From Blepharisma stoltei (Eukaryota; Ciliophora; Heterotrichea; Heterotrichida; Blepharismidae), in assembly GCA_914767885.1 (NCBI GenBank), contig CAJZBQ010000032.1, positions 62,001 through 126,000 of the forward strand: a DNA stretch of 64,000 nucleotides, written 5' to 3'. The position numbers were made by a program, and so were the translations under genes. The notes beneath the pieces were generated by a model. The model was not told where the DNA came from. It saw only the letters and a program-made list of their open reading frames with translations, and made no database searches. Below are positions 39,981 to 50,270 of this stretch, piece after piece. Numbering within the stretch: position 1 is the stretch's first letter; every line of letters starts with the position of its first letter.

Positions 39981-42021
39981 ATGGAGTGGGATCAATCACT
40001 TGAACAGGCTGACCCAGAGCTTTTCGATATTATCGAACATGAAAAATGCAGACAATGGGGAGGAATCGAGCTGATTGCTTCGGAAAATTTCACATCTAGA
40101 GCCGTCATGGACTGTCTTGGATCTTGTTTAACAAACAAATATAGTGAAGGACTACCAGGGAAGAGATATTATGGAGGGAATGAATATATCGACCAAGTTG
40201 AAAGCCTCTGCCAAAGACGAGCATTGGCTGCATTCAATTTAGATGCACAAGCTTGGGGTGTAAACGTTCAGCCATACTCCGGAAGTCCTGCTAATTTTGA
40301 AGTATACACAGCTCTTCTTAATCCTCACGACAGAATTATGGGTCTTGCTTTACCTTCTGGAGGACATCTGACACATGGGTACTACACTGCTAAAAAGAAG
40401 CTATCAGCCAGTTCAATCTTCTTTGAATCTCTCCCATATCAGCTTGACATGGCAACTGGTAGGATTGATTATGATGCTCTTGAAACTCAAGCCAAGCTTT
40501 TCTTGCCAAAAATTTTAATTTGTGGAGCCAGTGCAGGTGAGGTTTAAAATAAAGTGTGCTGTAGTTTTTTAAACCCTTTAAAAATGACTATAATTTTCAA
40601 AAATTTTTTTTGGTATGAAAAAAGTGCAAACGCTTATTTTGAATTTTTCCTAGCAGGATGGTGAAAAAGGTAAACAGTGTTTTCAAAACAGCAAAAACAG
40701 AGGGAAAAAGTACTTGGAAAAATTCAAAACAGCCGTTTGTACTTTTCATACCAAAAATCATTTTTTAAAAGTGTAGTCATTTTATAGGTTTTTAGAGGGA
40801 TTTAAGTGCACTTTATTTAACCTTACCCACCAGTGCATACCCTAGGGACTATGATTATGCCAGACTAAGAAAAATTGCTACAGACATCGGGGCTTATCTT
40901 ATGGCAGACATTGCTCATTTTAGTGGGCTCGTGTCATCTAACGTCCTTTCGAATCCATTTGAGTACTGTGATGTGGTGACTACAACAACTCACAAAACAA
41001 TGAGAGGTCCCAGAAGTGCAATTATTTTTTTTAAAAAAGAACTTGAAGACCGCATCAATGGGGCTGTATTCCCAGCTCTTCAGGGTGGCCCTCACAATAA
41101 CAATATTGCAGGGGTAGCAACTCAGTTGAGAGAGCTAGCAACAGAGGAATACAAAGAGTACGCCAGACAAGTTGTGAAAAACTCTAGAGCTTTAGCAGAT
41201 GAACTGATAAGCTTAGGATACACCTTAGTTTCTAATGGAACTGATAACCATTTAATGTTGTGGGATTTAAGACCTCAAGGACTCACTGGGAATAAATTTG
41301 AAAAAGTTTGTGATGCTGTAAGAATCACGCTGAATAAAAATTCAGTCCCTGGAGATACATCAGCTTTAACCCCTGGAGGTGTCAGAGTAGGAACTCCAGC
41401 TATGACAACCAGAGGTCTTAATGAAGACAATTTCAAAACTGTTGCCCATTTCTTGCATAGAGCTATACAGATTTCATTGGAAATCCAAGAAGCGACAGGG
41501 AAAAAACTCAATGACTTTTTAGCAGCAATTCCAGAAAATGAAAAAATCAAAGCGCTTAAGCAAGAAGTCTTTGAGTTTTCAACGCAGTTTAGAATTCCTG
41601 GTTTCAGCACGGAAAATATGAGGTATAAATCCTTACTCCCCCCTCCGTGAGTGAACAAAAAAATTTTTGTTCACTCACGGAGGGGGGTTATTTTTTTTTT
41701 TTAAAAAAGATTATATATAATTTTTATAAAAAAATTTGTTTTTCGAAATTTAAAAAAAATCCTAATTCGCAAAAATTGAAAAGCAAATATTAATTTATTT
41801 TATAAAATTTATGTTTTAAAAAGCAATTCGTTTAAAATTAAACAGAAGTAGCTTTAGATTTCATTATACTAATTATCATTTATATATCAAAAATTTTTTC
41901 CATAAACAATTTTTGTATTAAAAAAATTTTTGTTCACTCACGGAGGGTGGGTTTTTGGGCAAAAAATAGGGATTTTCTAATGGTTTTGTTCACTCACGGA
42001 GGGGGGGGGGAGTTAGAATAA
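39981..42021 (+). CDS. Serine hydroxymethyltransferase interrupted by two insertions
   Basis: Converts serine and tetrahydrofolate to glycine and 5,10-methylene-THF. It shows [57 protein letters not shown] and the PLP-lysine motif [13 protein letters not shown]. Segments 39981-40535, 40838-41633 and 42014-42021 total 1,359 bp (452 aa), the normal size for the cytosolic form; no targeting peptide is seen. The first insertion lies between CGASA and [10 protein letters not shown]. The second, a TCCGTGAG-family MITE, splits the third codon before the stop and, once removed, gives KSLE and TAA. Identification is firm. Confidence 0.95.
40536..40829. mobile_element. Terminal-inverted-repeat element with 8-bp target-site duplication (CCAGTGCA)
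   Basis: Arms of about 95 bp pair (TTTAAAATAAAGTG with CACTTTATTTAA; TTTTTGGTATGAAAA with TTTTCATACCAAAAA). CCAGTGCA occurs at 40528-40535 and 40830-40837. Removal of the element plus one copy restores the SHMT motif [12 protein letters not shown]. No TA is present at the required junction. An 8-bp duplication is typical of hAT-like DNA transposons; no transposase is present. Confidence 0.88.
41634..42013 (+). mobile_element. MITE-type IES, TCCGTGAG family (380 bp), TA ends
   Basis: TTACTCCCCCCTCCGTGAG with its hairpin partner at the left; two direct GTTCACTCACGGAGGG copies at the right, ending GGGGAGTTA. Excision at TA restores the last SHMT codons (SLE-stop). Confidence 0.93.
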
Positions 42022-42072
42022 TTAATCGATAGAATCTTTAAAATATTTTTTTTAAATAATAATACAACTTAA

Positions 42073-43145
42073 ATGCAAACTGACCAAATGCACTTCTTAA
42101 AGCTATTAGAGCTGGCCTCGAAGAATAATATTGTAAGAGCTATGTAGATCACTTTATTGATCCCAAATACAATTATCTATGGATTTGGATTTAACTCACT
42201 TACACTGATAAAAAACAATGAAAGAAGCCTAGAGTTCAAGCGGATAACAGAAGAGCAATTTAAAGAAAATCTGCAGTTTATTGGTGAAGATGACAGTGAG
42301 TTTCCATTTGCAGTTTTTAAAACGAATTTCAAGCTTAATTTAGCAATGACTAGCTTCCCCCGTTTATATTTGAATAAAAAATCTGTTCCAATTAAAAGGG
42401 TTAATATTTTCTTCAAAAAAAATAAATTAATTGATAAATTTACTGGTTTATTTCTAATTTTCTTTAAATAGTTTTATACTTACATCCTCATTTAACATAG
42501 AATAAGTTATAATTTTTGCGACATTAAATTGGCTATTAAAGCTATTTTCATATAAATTATTATTTTTTACTATAAACAAAAGTTTTATTCCAATATAAAG
42601 AGGCCAATACCCCAAATGAAAATTTACCTATATATTTTTCCAATTTAGAGGGGTGTAAAGAGGATGCCTTTAATATTGGAAAATCTTTTATGAAAGATAA
42701 TATAAGTTTTAGCTTACAAACTTTTATAGTTTGTCCTAATACAAATGCCCAAATTGTCAGAGTCCAGTGATCAAAATGTAATGGATTTTTTGCGAAAGTT
42801 ATAAGAAATCAGTTCCCTTATACACAAAAATCAATTTCCAAAAAAGTTTTATCAAAAGCATATTTGTCTGATGATTTTCAAAATATTTTTGAAAAATATG
42901 ATATTATTGAAAGTTCTTTCCTAATAGTCCAAAAGATAATCTCAAAGCCTGCGAAATTATCGCAAGGAACTATTGTATTAGCACATCAAATCAATTTTAT
43001 TAAAGTTTTATTAGAAGAATCCATTCTTAATAGCACAAAACTTATAAAGATTTCAGGTGATTTTATTCAAGATGAAAATGAAAATTGGTATTTTTTAAAT
43101 ATTCACTCTTATGCAACTGCACCTATACTTATTCCTCAAGGCTAA
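42073..43145 (+). CDS. Unrecognised 250-aa protein with one 15-nt intron and one IES
   Basis: Starts MQTDQMHFLKLLELASKNNI at ATG 42073. A 15-nt intron (42133-42147) and a 305-bp IES (42351-42655) are removed, leaving 753 bp, a multiple of three. The joins read NNI-ITLLIPN and LAMT-KEDAFNIGKS. The second half has UGA for Trp in VQWSKCNGFF. The protein is mixed hydrophobic and basic with no signal peptide. I find no family signature. Stop TAA at 43143-43145. The gene is certain; its function is unknown. Confidence 0.75.
42133..42147 (+). other. 15-nt spliceosomal intron
   Basis: GTAAGAGCTATGTAG. It contains an in-frame TAG and its removal keeps the reading frame. Its length is the class expected in heterotrichs. 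Confidence 0.8.
42351..42655. mobile_element. MITE-type IES, diverged TTTAAATTGGAAC family (305 bp), TA ends
   Basis: The left end TAGCTTCCCCCGTTTATATTT has an inner partner TTCCAATTAAAAGGGTTAAT. The right end has TTCCAATATAAAGAGG and TTCCAATTTAGAGGGGTG-TA. The architecture matches the family but all motifs are diverged. Removal restores AMT-KEDAFNIG. Confidence 0.85.
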
Positions 43146-43391
43146 ATCTTTGGCCAATTTTTTTGCAATAATTTAAAAAAAAGAAAATCACCCAATAATA
43201 TTTGATTAAGCTGTATGGCAGAATTGATCAATAAAATAATATATCAATCAATATAGTAAAAATTATTTCAACGTATGTGTATTCTTTGAAATAAGCATGA
43301 AAAGGTTTTTTGTTGCCTCTAGGAGAGGAAAGTTAGAAATAACGCAACTATAAGGCCAACAACCGCAATAAGCGAGCCATTTCATTCAAGG

Positions 43392-44123
43392 ATGCCTAGC
43401 AGTCCAGGATGCCAAACAATCGGATACTACTCGAGCTGTGGATCTCCTAAGACTGTATGTGATAAATATCAGCGGACTTTTGATTTTAGAAGCACAAGAG
43501 ACAAAATCTATACCCCAAATTCTCGAAAATGCTCTTATTCAGCTATAAAATCTCCTCTCAGACCTCTTAATTTCATAAAAAATCTCGACAACGAAGCAAG
43601 GCTTTTAGAGAAGAAACTAGAGCATGATGTAAATGATTTAATTGACAAAGACAAAATAAAGCCTCTTAAATTTATGACCTATAAAAAATGAATAAAAAGA
43701 AGAGATGATAGGCTGCCTGATCAGCCTCTTGAAAGACTATTTGCAGAAAGAATTTCTTCTAATAAAAATATCATGCAGAGAAGGTATAATAAAGGCATTA
43801 AAAATCTGAAAAATATGGTACAGTCTATGAACAATATTGTTATGAATAACGTTTTCTCAGGGGAATATATGGCCAAGCAGGTCGCTAAGATGCTGCTTCA
43901 AAAACTTTATAAACTTCCAGGAGGAAGATTAATTTCCAATAAAAGAAAAACAAGATTTGTAGCGCATAGAGCACAGAAAGGCTTAGCAAGGCTAGCAGAG
44001 CTTTGTGCAGAAGAAGAGCTTGAAACGGTAAATACCAAGTTCGAACAGCTGCAGAAGATTGTTTTAAGGTCAAAAGAGAGGCGTAGGTTAACTGAACTTG
44101 ATACAAATAATTCAAATGAATAA
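43392..44123 (+). CDS. Unrecognised basic protein, 243 aa
   Basis: ATG 43392 begins MPSSPGCQTIGYYSSCGSP. A UGA Trp at 43689 (TYKK-W-IKRRDD) links two otherwise separate open stretches. It is rich in Arg/Lys and probably helical in its second half (NKNIMQRRYNKGIKNLKNM, AKQVAKMLLQKLYKLPGGR). It could be a ciliary or basal-body structural protein, but I do not recognise a domain. The start could lie further 5' if an intron is present. Confidence 0.72.
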
Positions 44124-44465
44124 TAGTTTCTTACTTCTCTGCTTGTAGTGAGCAAGATTTTGGCTCACTAACTATGGGCATATATAAAATTAATATAAAA
44201 TATTATGCAAGCTTGCTAAAATTAATAAAATTAACTGGAGAATTCAATAATGCAATCATTATTTGCACATCAAAATATTTTATTCATAGACATATTAAAA
44301 ATAATTGACACTAGCTAATAGGATTAATTTTCTAAAATTATGATCTTTAACGCAAGGGGGATTAGGATTATTCAATAGTTAATTATCTCCATTTTAATTG
44401 GCTAATTTAATTTAAAAATTATCTATATTTCATATTTAAGATCCCCATAATAAATTTAATTTAAA
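44124..44465. other. AT-rich intergenic stretch, no feature seen
   Basis: About 340 bp between two plus-strand genes. AT-rich with stops in all frames and no strong palindrome. It should contain the promoter of the gene at 44466. Confidence 0.5.
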
Positions 44466-46041
44466 ATGATTGTAGACATCCTATCAAACGGCTTCAACAT
44501 TTCTTCATTTTCAAATATAGAAGAAATCACATTATTAGTCCCAGAAGACTTTATCATCACAGACAATATTCGCTCTGTCTTCAAGACTTCATCTAACTTT
44601 GATGAGTGTCTGGACAGCCAGAAAAGTTACTTCAGAGTCTCCAGTGAGTTCCAAAGAGGAGTTCTCATTGGTCGCGCTATCTCTCTGAAGCCAGATCTCA
44701 TTATTTGTACCTCTCGCCCTGAAATTTTTAAAAAGTATCTTCCAAAGATACACTTTCAAAATTATGAAGAAATTCAAAAAAATTCAAGCAAAGACGCGGG
44801 ATCTCAAGAAGAAGTCTTGAAAAGTATCGAGTCTAAGCTTAGCAGCCAGCTGAAACAGGTTGACTATAAAACACCGTTGGAAAAGCTATACCAAGAAGTC
44901 TTAAATAAATTTGTGGAAACTTTTTTCCAAGGCAATGGAATTCCAGCTGGAAAAGTGAAATCATTGAAATCATACATAAAAATGGCGTGGCGAACCAACC
45001 CGCCCTTTAGCACCTGCAACAAGAGGGAGTCTAGTCTGGAGACCTTGGGGAAGGGCGGTATGTGTATCTGGTCAGTTTTTACTTGGTCTGGTGGAGTGCA
45101 ATGTCGGGCTAGCCAACATCAAGCTTACATCAAGGCAAGGTTTTACCCCGACGAGGATGGATGGAAAAAGGGACAGTCAAACAAGGCCAAGACGTCTACG
45201 GGCATTTCCTAGCGTGATGCCGGGAGTTGCACCCTAAAGCTACAAGTTTCATCTGGGCCGACAACCTGACAAGAAAATTCGCTTTCAGATTTTTCGAATA
45301 AAGTCTCTACCTTCAGGCAGCAAGTGCAAAACCTTGTCCGGAGGGAGCAATACAAGCCTTAAGCTGCGGAATCAGACTGGCGAGCTAAGGAGGTGGTAGA
45401 AGCAAATAACGTGAAAAGTTTTTTTTTAAGATTGCGAGAGCTTCTCTATAATAATTTAATAATGAATAATAAAATCATTGAAATCCCAAATCAGAAATTT
45501 AGCTGAAGGCGCTGTTATATCAGCTCGGAAAAAGTCTCAGAACAAAGACCAAATTCCTACTTCCTTTGAAATTTCAGAAATTATATATGAGGATTTTGTT
45601 AAATATGGCATAGTCGAAGACCAAGGAGTCCAAGTCTATTATAATAGAGACGAGATTGACGCATATTTTGGAGAACAAAAATATAAAACATTTACTCCAG
45701 CTTGCAAAGCATCGCTAAATTTAGAAGATAAAGAAAATGTTGAGATCCCACCAAAGAGATTCACATTTGAAACAGTCCAGAAGTGCATTTCAGCAATTAT
45801 TCCTGAATTAGATATGCAAAATCCAAAAGAGCTGGGAGAAGTCGTAAATATTATTCTGGATTTTGTGGCTTCAAACTCAAAAATTGCTGAGCCTGACCGC
45901 CAACAAGCATTTTTAGCAATTTTTAAATTTTTATATCATGCAGAAGTGATAACTTTCAAAGAGGATATTCCTTTGGATTTGATTTTGCATGACACTAAAA
46001 GCTACTTAAATATCGAAGTAGATATCAAGTGCTCTATTTAA
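44466..46041 (+). CDS. Unrecognised 353-aa protein interrupted by a SINE-like element
   Basis: Starts MIVDILSNGFNISSFSNIEE. Segments 44466-44971 and 45486-46041 total 1,062 bp in one frame, joined as GKVKSLK-SQIRNLAEGA. The protein is mostly helical with a mid-region NLEDKENVEIPPKRFTFE and a C-terminal compact part (LGEVVNIILDFVASN, LAIFKFLYHAEVITF). No UGA Trp, signal peptide or membrane helix is seen. Family unknown. Confidence 0.78.
44972..45471 (+). mobile_element. SINE-like element with perfect 14-bp target-site duplication lacking TA
   Basis: A 500-bp GC-rich insertion between AAATCATTGAAATC copies (44958-44971, 45472-45485). It has the head ATACATAAAAATGGCGTGGCG, an AAGGTTTTACCCC motif, a CCGGGAGTTGCACCC block with GCTACAAGTTT, and an A/T tail rich in TAATAA. 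The head and mid-blocks are shared with the 8017 element. Neither duplication copy contains TA, so conventional TA-bounded excision cannot give the observed frame-correct join. Confidence 0.9.
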
Positions 46042-46114
46042 CTTATTATAAAATTATTTTAATATTAAATTTCAAGCAAAAAATAATCCTCAGTCTTATG
46101 CTAGTTACAATCTA

Positions 46115-46663
46115 TTAGTAATAATAACTTGGCAAAGGTGGTCCTTGTCGTGGCGCACCATTAATAATATTGAAAGCTGAATTTCTCTTCGCGTCTATAT
46201 TATAAAGTCTCATCATTGCTCTTTCTTTTGCAATGTCATCTTTTCTTCTTAAGTACTCCCCTTGGTCAGTTGGGTCATAATCTAAAGTGATTGGGTTAAA
46301 AGCTTCACTTGGGTTATTTTTTTGACCATTTTTTCACTTGGATCTTTTAGCTTCAAGTTTTTCAATTGACTCAACCTGCTCTTGGCCGATCTGTTCCCAG
46401 CGATTTACTTCTCTATTTATGGCGTTTTCTCTTCTTTTATTGTATGCGTCCATCTTTCTTTGGTTTTCCAGTTCTCTTCTGCGACGCTCTTCAGCAGCAA
46501 AATCAGTATCAAAACGTTCTTTCTCAGAAATAAACATTGTGCTCTGAGGCTCTGGCACTAGGACGCTCTTTGCTTGATCTCTAAAAAAGGGATCTTGCGA
46601 GCGGTTAGATCTTGCCCTCTGCGGTGGAGTTTGATATATCGGTAGGCCTGATATAGGGTTCAT
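46115..46663 (-). CDS. Arg/Glu-rich helical protein, 182 aa, possibly axonemal
   Basis: MNPISGLPIYQTPPQRARSN opens a short Pro-rich segment. A single long charged helix follows (DFAAEERRRRELENQRKMDA to EKLEAKRSK), then UGA for Trp, then a conserved-looking tail with NPITLDYDPTDQGEYLRRKDD and AFNIINGAPRQG ending YYY. Short proteins with NPITxxYxxTxxG and NIINGxxR-type motifs occur among ciliary microtubule inner proteins, but I cannot name the family. Stop at 46115. Confidence 0.7.
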
Positions 46664-46797
46664 ATTTTATAAATCTGTGTAACTGATTCTGGAAAATTAA
46701 TAAAATGATAATTTATTGTTGAATTTAAAATTAAGATATAATTAAATCGCAAAATAAATCACCTTAAATTTAGCTACTTTAAAACTTATTGGATCTA

Positions 46798-47083
46798 CTC
46801 ACTCCCTCCTTTAAACAGAGCAGATTTATATTTTTTGAGTATCTCGAATCCATATCAATTGGAATAAATTTTAATTTTTTAAATAATAAATTTTAGAGCT
46901 AATTTTATTTAACAAATTTTGATCTAATGAATAGAAGAAATGCAAGTAGAATTTATCCAAACAGTTTTCACACTGAATCGATTGAACCTTTAATTAATTT
47001 TTATAAAAAAAATTAAAATTCAAAACATGTTGCATTAATTTATTGGAGCAGAGATTATTTTTCAATTTAAATCATGAGGAGTT
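46798..47083. mobile_element. Degenerate MITE-type element immediately upstream of LZIC
   Basis: CACTCCCTCCTTTAAACAGAGC at the left, and ATTGGAGCAGAG with CAATTTAAATCATGAGGAGTTA at the right. The interior TTTTCACACTGAATCGATTG is shared with 33734-34071. The right end stops 6 bp before the LZIC ATG, so its removal would change that promoter and 5' leader. Confidence 0.72.
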
Positions 47084-47089
47084 AATAAA

Positions 47090-47686
47090 ATGGCATCAAG
47101 AGGTGAAGCAGAAACTCAAGCCTTACGGCAAAGAGTAGAAGAGCAGCTAAGCAGACTAATAACTCAATTGCGTGATCTCGAAGAGAACAAAGAGCTTATG
47201 GACGATTCTGAGTACTCTTCAATGAAAGAAGATACTCTCCAGCAGCTCAGAGAATTCGAGGCACAGCTGGAAAGATGGAAAAGTGGAAACATTACTTTGA
47301 TTGACGATTTCAATCGCATTCAAATCGCAATCCAACAAGCAGTCTCCCAAGCCTTCAAAACTCCTGAAGTTATTCAGATGTTTGCAGCGAGACAACCTCA
47401 ACAACTTAGATCTAGACTTGAAGAAATGGAAAGGGACCGGCATCTGGGGAAAATTCAGGAGCAAGACTATCAGGCTAAAAGATTAGAAATTCTGATGGCT
47501 CTAGATAAGCTTGGAGAAACCTTAAGTCCTGAAGAAAGAGAACTTCTGGTGTCTTTTAGCTCAGCTGGAAATAGAGTGGAAGCAAACCAAGACAGAGAAG
47601 TCGACGCAAAAGGACTTTTCCCAGCCGCAAAAGGGCTGCTGTCTCATGCTAAACATCTCATAAAAGATGATAAACTTCAATTATAA
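47090..47686 (+). CDS. LZIC-like protein (leucine zipper and ICAT domain)
   Basis: 198 aa, collinear with LZIC. It starts MASRGEAETQALRQRVEEQL, with a coiled coil through residue 65 and then the ICAT-type domain containing IQIAIQQAVSQAFKTPEVIQMF and QPQQLRSRLEEMERDRHLGK. Animal LZIC is 190 aa and begins the same way. ICAT in animals binds beta-catenin; the role in a ciliate is unknown, so only the family is asserted. No introns or UGA are seen. Confidence in the family is high. Confidence 0.93.
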   Translation: MASRGEAETQALRQRVEEQLSRLITQLRDLEENKELMDDSEYSSMKEDTLQQLREFEAQLERWKSGNITLIDDFNRIQIAIQQAVSQAFKTPEVIQMFAARQPQQLRSRLEEMERDRHLGKIQEQDYQAKRLEILMALDKLGETLSPEERELLVSFSSAGNRVEANQDREVDAKGLFPAAKGLLSHAKHLIKDDKLQL

Positions 47687-47732
47687 TGAGTTACTTTATG
47701 AGTAAGTCATAATTATTTTTAAATATTCATGA

Positions 47733-48786
47733 CTATTTCGATTTGACTGATTTTAATTTTCCTTTTGTAGGAGTTAAGTGCGATATATCATTATCGACTG
47801 CAATATTTACAGTGAGGTTTTTACCACTTTTTCTGACTCGCAATACATATAAGGCAGTGTTTTTACTTATATTGGCATATACAGGAGGTTGCCCTTTCAG
47901 TTGCTTAATGACGTTTAAAAACTCCATTATTCAGCCTCCATGAGAAACGACCAAAATTTTGAGGGCTTCTTTAGACTCTTCCCTCATATGATTTCTGCAT
48001 AAGTCATTAAAAAATTCTTTACTCCCCCCCCCCTCCGTGAGCGAACAAAAAAATTTTGTTCACTCACGGAGGGGGGTTAATTTTTTTTTTAAAAAAAAAT
48101 TTATATATAAATTTTATAAAAAATATTTTTTTCGAAATTTAAAAAAATCCTAATTCGCAAAAAATTGGGAAGCAAATATTAATTTAATTTGCAAAATTTA
48201 TGTTTTAAAACGCAATTTGTTTAAAATTAAACAGAATTAGCTCTAGATTTCATTATACTAATTATCACTTATATATCAAAATTTTTTTTCCATTAAAATT
48301 TTTTCTATTAAAAAAATTTTTGTTCACTCACGGAGGGTGGGTTTTTGGTCAAAAAATGGCGATTTTTCTAATGGTTTTGTTCGCTCACGGAGGGGGGGGG
48401 GGGGGGGAGTTAGCTCTTTCCATTACGTCAATTCAGGCTTCGCCTCCATTAGGTCTGAAAGCTCTTAAATTAACTCCTTGTTGCTTGGCTAGCTTATCAG
48501 TGGTTCCAAGGGGCTGCCCTTCTAGTTCTCCGGCTCCTTTTTCTCTTAGTCTTGGGTCTAATATCGGTGATAAATAGTTATGATGAAGAATTATTTGTGA
48601 AAGGGTTTGCTGGCATCTGTTAAGATCGCTTGAATAGATTGCATGGAATCTTACATTTTTTAGGCGGTTTCCAAGTTTTGTGGCCTGCTCAAATCCTATT
48701 GGCGTTAATTCTCCACCCTGCTGGCCTTGAAGAATTCTTTGCACATTTCCAGTAGTCTGTCCATGTCGAGTAATATATAGATCCAT
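47733..48786 (-). CDS. Histidine phosphatase (phosphoglycerate mutase-like) split by a MITE-type IES
   Basis: Branch-1 histidine phosphatase of 220 aa. MDLYITRHGQTTGNVQRILQ carries the phospho-acceptor RHG motif; IYSSDLNRCQQT and LREKGAGELEG follow. After a TCCGTGAG-family MITE (48020-48410) is removed, DVMERA joins KEFFNDL, followed by VVSHGGWI, which holds the second catalytic His. UGA is Trp in GGEA-W-ID and GG-W-IM. The substrate is uncertain: it could be a PGM-like, TIGAR-like or fructose-2,6-bisphosphatase-like enzyme. Confidence 0.9.
48020..48410 (+). mobile_element. MITE-type IES, TCCGTGAG family (391 bp), TA ends
   Basis: Reference copy for the architecture: outer motif plus inner hairpin partner at 48020-48080, AT-rich core to about 48320, third motif at 48323-48340, then about 45 bp and the terminal motif ending GGGGAGTTA. 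TA at 48020-48021 and 48411-48412. Same length as 11460-11850. Confidence 0.95.
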
Positions 48787-49014
48787 TCTTAAATTAAAAA
48801 TATGAATTTTATTTTCCCCAAATATTATAAAATTTCCATAAAATCATAAAGACTTGCCTTATTAATTAAACTTTAAAATTGATACAATAAAAGAGCTTAT
48901 AATTACTATAATTAAAATCATTAAATTTGAATGCATATGAATTGTTATTCAGCAATACATCTTTCAAATAATTAATTTACCAATACTCATTTCTACATAA
49001 GACAAAGCTATATA

Positions 49015-49983
49015 CTACTCTTGCAAAACATTAAAACTGTTAAAACCCGGCAACTCGTCTTGAGGAATTTTTCTATCAAAAGGCTTAAACTTTTCATCAA
49101 GTTCTTCATCCGGAAGTTGTATAAGTTCTAATATTGATTCAATAAATAACTTAAGCCTATTCAGATACTCTCTTCTGTGCTTAATTTCAATGTCATTATG
49201 GCCCGCGTCCTTTACCCACCATGGTGGAAACTCATGCCTTACAAAGCTTGCAAGCCTCTCTGCATGTTTTACAGGAATCTGCCTATCCTCAATTCCATGT
49301 AGGAGAAATATCGGGCACTTTATATAAGGAATTTTCGTGACATTCGAAAAAAAATCAAACCAAGGCGACGAAGAAGGCTTTTTTGAAAACATCTGTAAAG
49401 CAGAGGCAATTGGGGCATGCAAAATAACCCCTCCTACTTTATGCCTTGAAGCTAATTCACATGAAGGGACAGTTCCAATTGACTGTCCATATAGTAAAAT
49501 ATATTTCCAAGGTATGCCCCTTACCTCTGTAAGGTAATTATAAGAAGCTTCAATATCTGCATATATATTTTTTTCTGAAGGTTTCCCTGTGCTTTGGCCA
49601 TATCCTGTATATTCATATAATAGTACATTGACTTTAAGCTGAACAGATAAGTCAGCTATAAAATTTCTCATGATCCCTATGTCGGTTGAATTTCCATGTG
49701 AAAAAATCACAGTGAAAATTGCATGGACGTTTTTAAAGTAAACTGCTGGGATATTTTGATTTCGAGATGTACTGAGCATGACGATTTCGCTACTGACCCA
49801 GCCAACTTCAATGGGCTTGGTTTGTACTCCATACTCATCTATAAGCAGCATATGGTAATTATCTTGTGTTTGCTCTATAATGTAACCTGGTGGGTTGGGC
49901 GGGTGGAATGCAAAACTTCGAGTGATTTTATCTCTACATCCTAAAGTGGATGTACAGCAAAAGCAGCATCTAATGAGATACAT
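49015..49983 (-). CDS. ABHD17-type alpha/beta hydrolase (protein depalmitoylase family)
   Basis: 322 aa. The N-terminal cysteine cluster MYLIRCCFCCTSTLGCR is the palmitoylated membrane anchor typical of ABHD17/FAM108. The fold shows IFSHGNSTDIG (oxyanion region), YEYTGYGQSTGKPSE, nucleophile LLYGQSIGTVPS, the acid in LLHGIEDRQIP and the His in KDAGHNDIE, in the expected order. The family removes palmitate from signalling proteins at the membrane. It is shielded from insertions and has no UGA. High confidence for the family. Confidence 0.94.
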   Translation of the reverse strand: MYLIRCCFCCTSTLGCRDKITRSFAFHPPNPPGYIIEQTQDNYHMLLIDEYGVQTKPIEVGWVSSEIVMLSTSRNQNIPAVYFKNVHAIFTVIFSHGNSTDIGIMRNFIADLSVQLKVNVLLYEYTGYGQSTGKPSEKNIYADIEASYNYLTEVRGIPWKYILLYGQSIGTVPSCELASRHKVGGVILHAPIASALQMFSKKPSSSPWFDFFSNVTKIPYIKCPIFLLHGIEDRQIPVKHAERLASFVRHEFPPWWVKDAGHNDIEIKHRREYLNRLKLFIESILELIQLPDEELDEKFKPFDRKIPQDELPGFNSFNVLQE

Positions 49984-50270
49984 TGTTTTTATTTATTTAA
50001 ATTTAATCATTTTTATTCTGCGCAATTCTTATAACACTGCCAAAGATTTTCGTAGCTAATTATTATGAAATCTTGCTTCTCCAGACGCAATTTTAAAAAT
50101 AATTCTTCAATTGAAAATTCTGATAGAAAATATTTTCAGCAGATTTTAAGGCTAAATCTTACTTTTCTTATATATAAATAGCTTGTTCTCTGCCTTATTT
50201 TAATTCAGCAATCTCCCAGATTTAAATCAATGAGTAATCCATTTAAAAACTCATGACCTTATAAATAAAT

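Noticed and set aside
48320-48577. 85-residue open frame crossing a MITE end
   Set aside because: It spans the IES boundary and is antisense to the histidine phosphatase.
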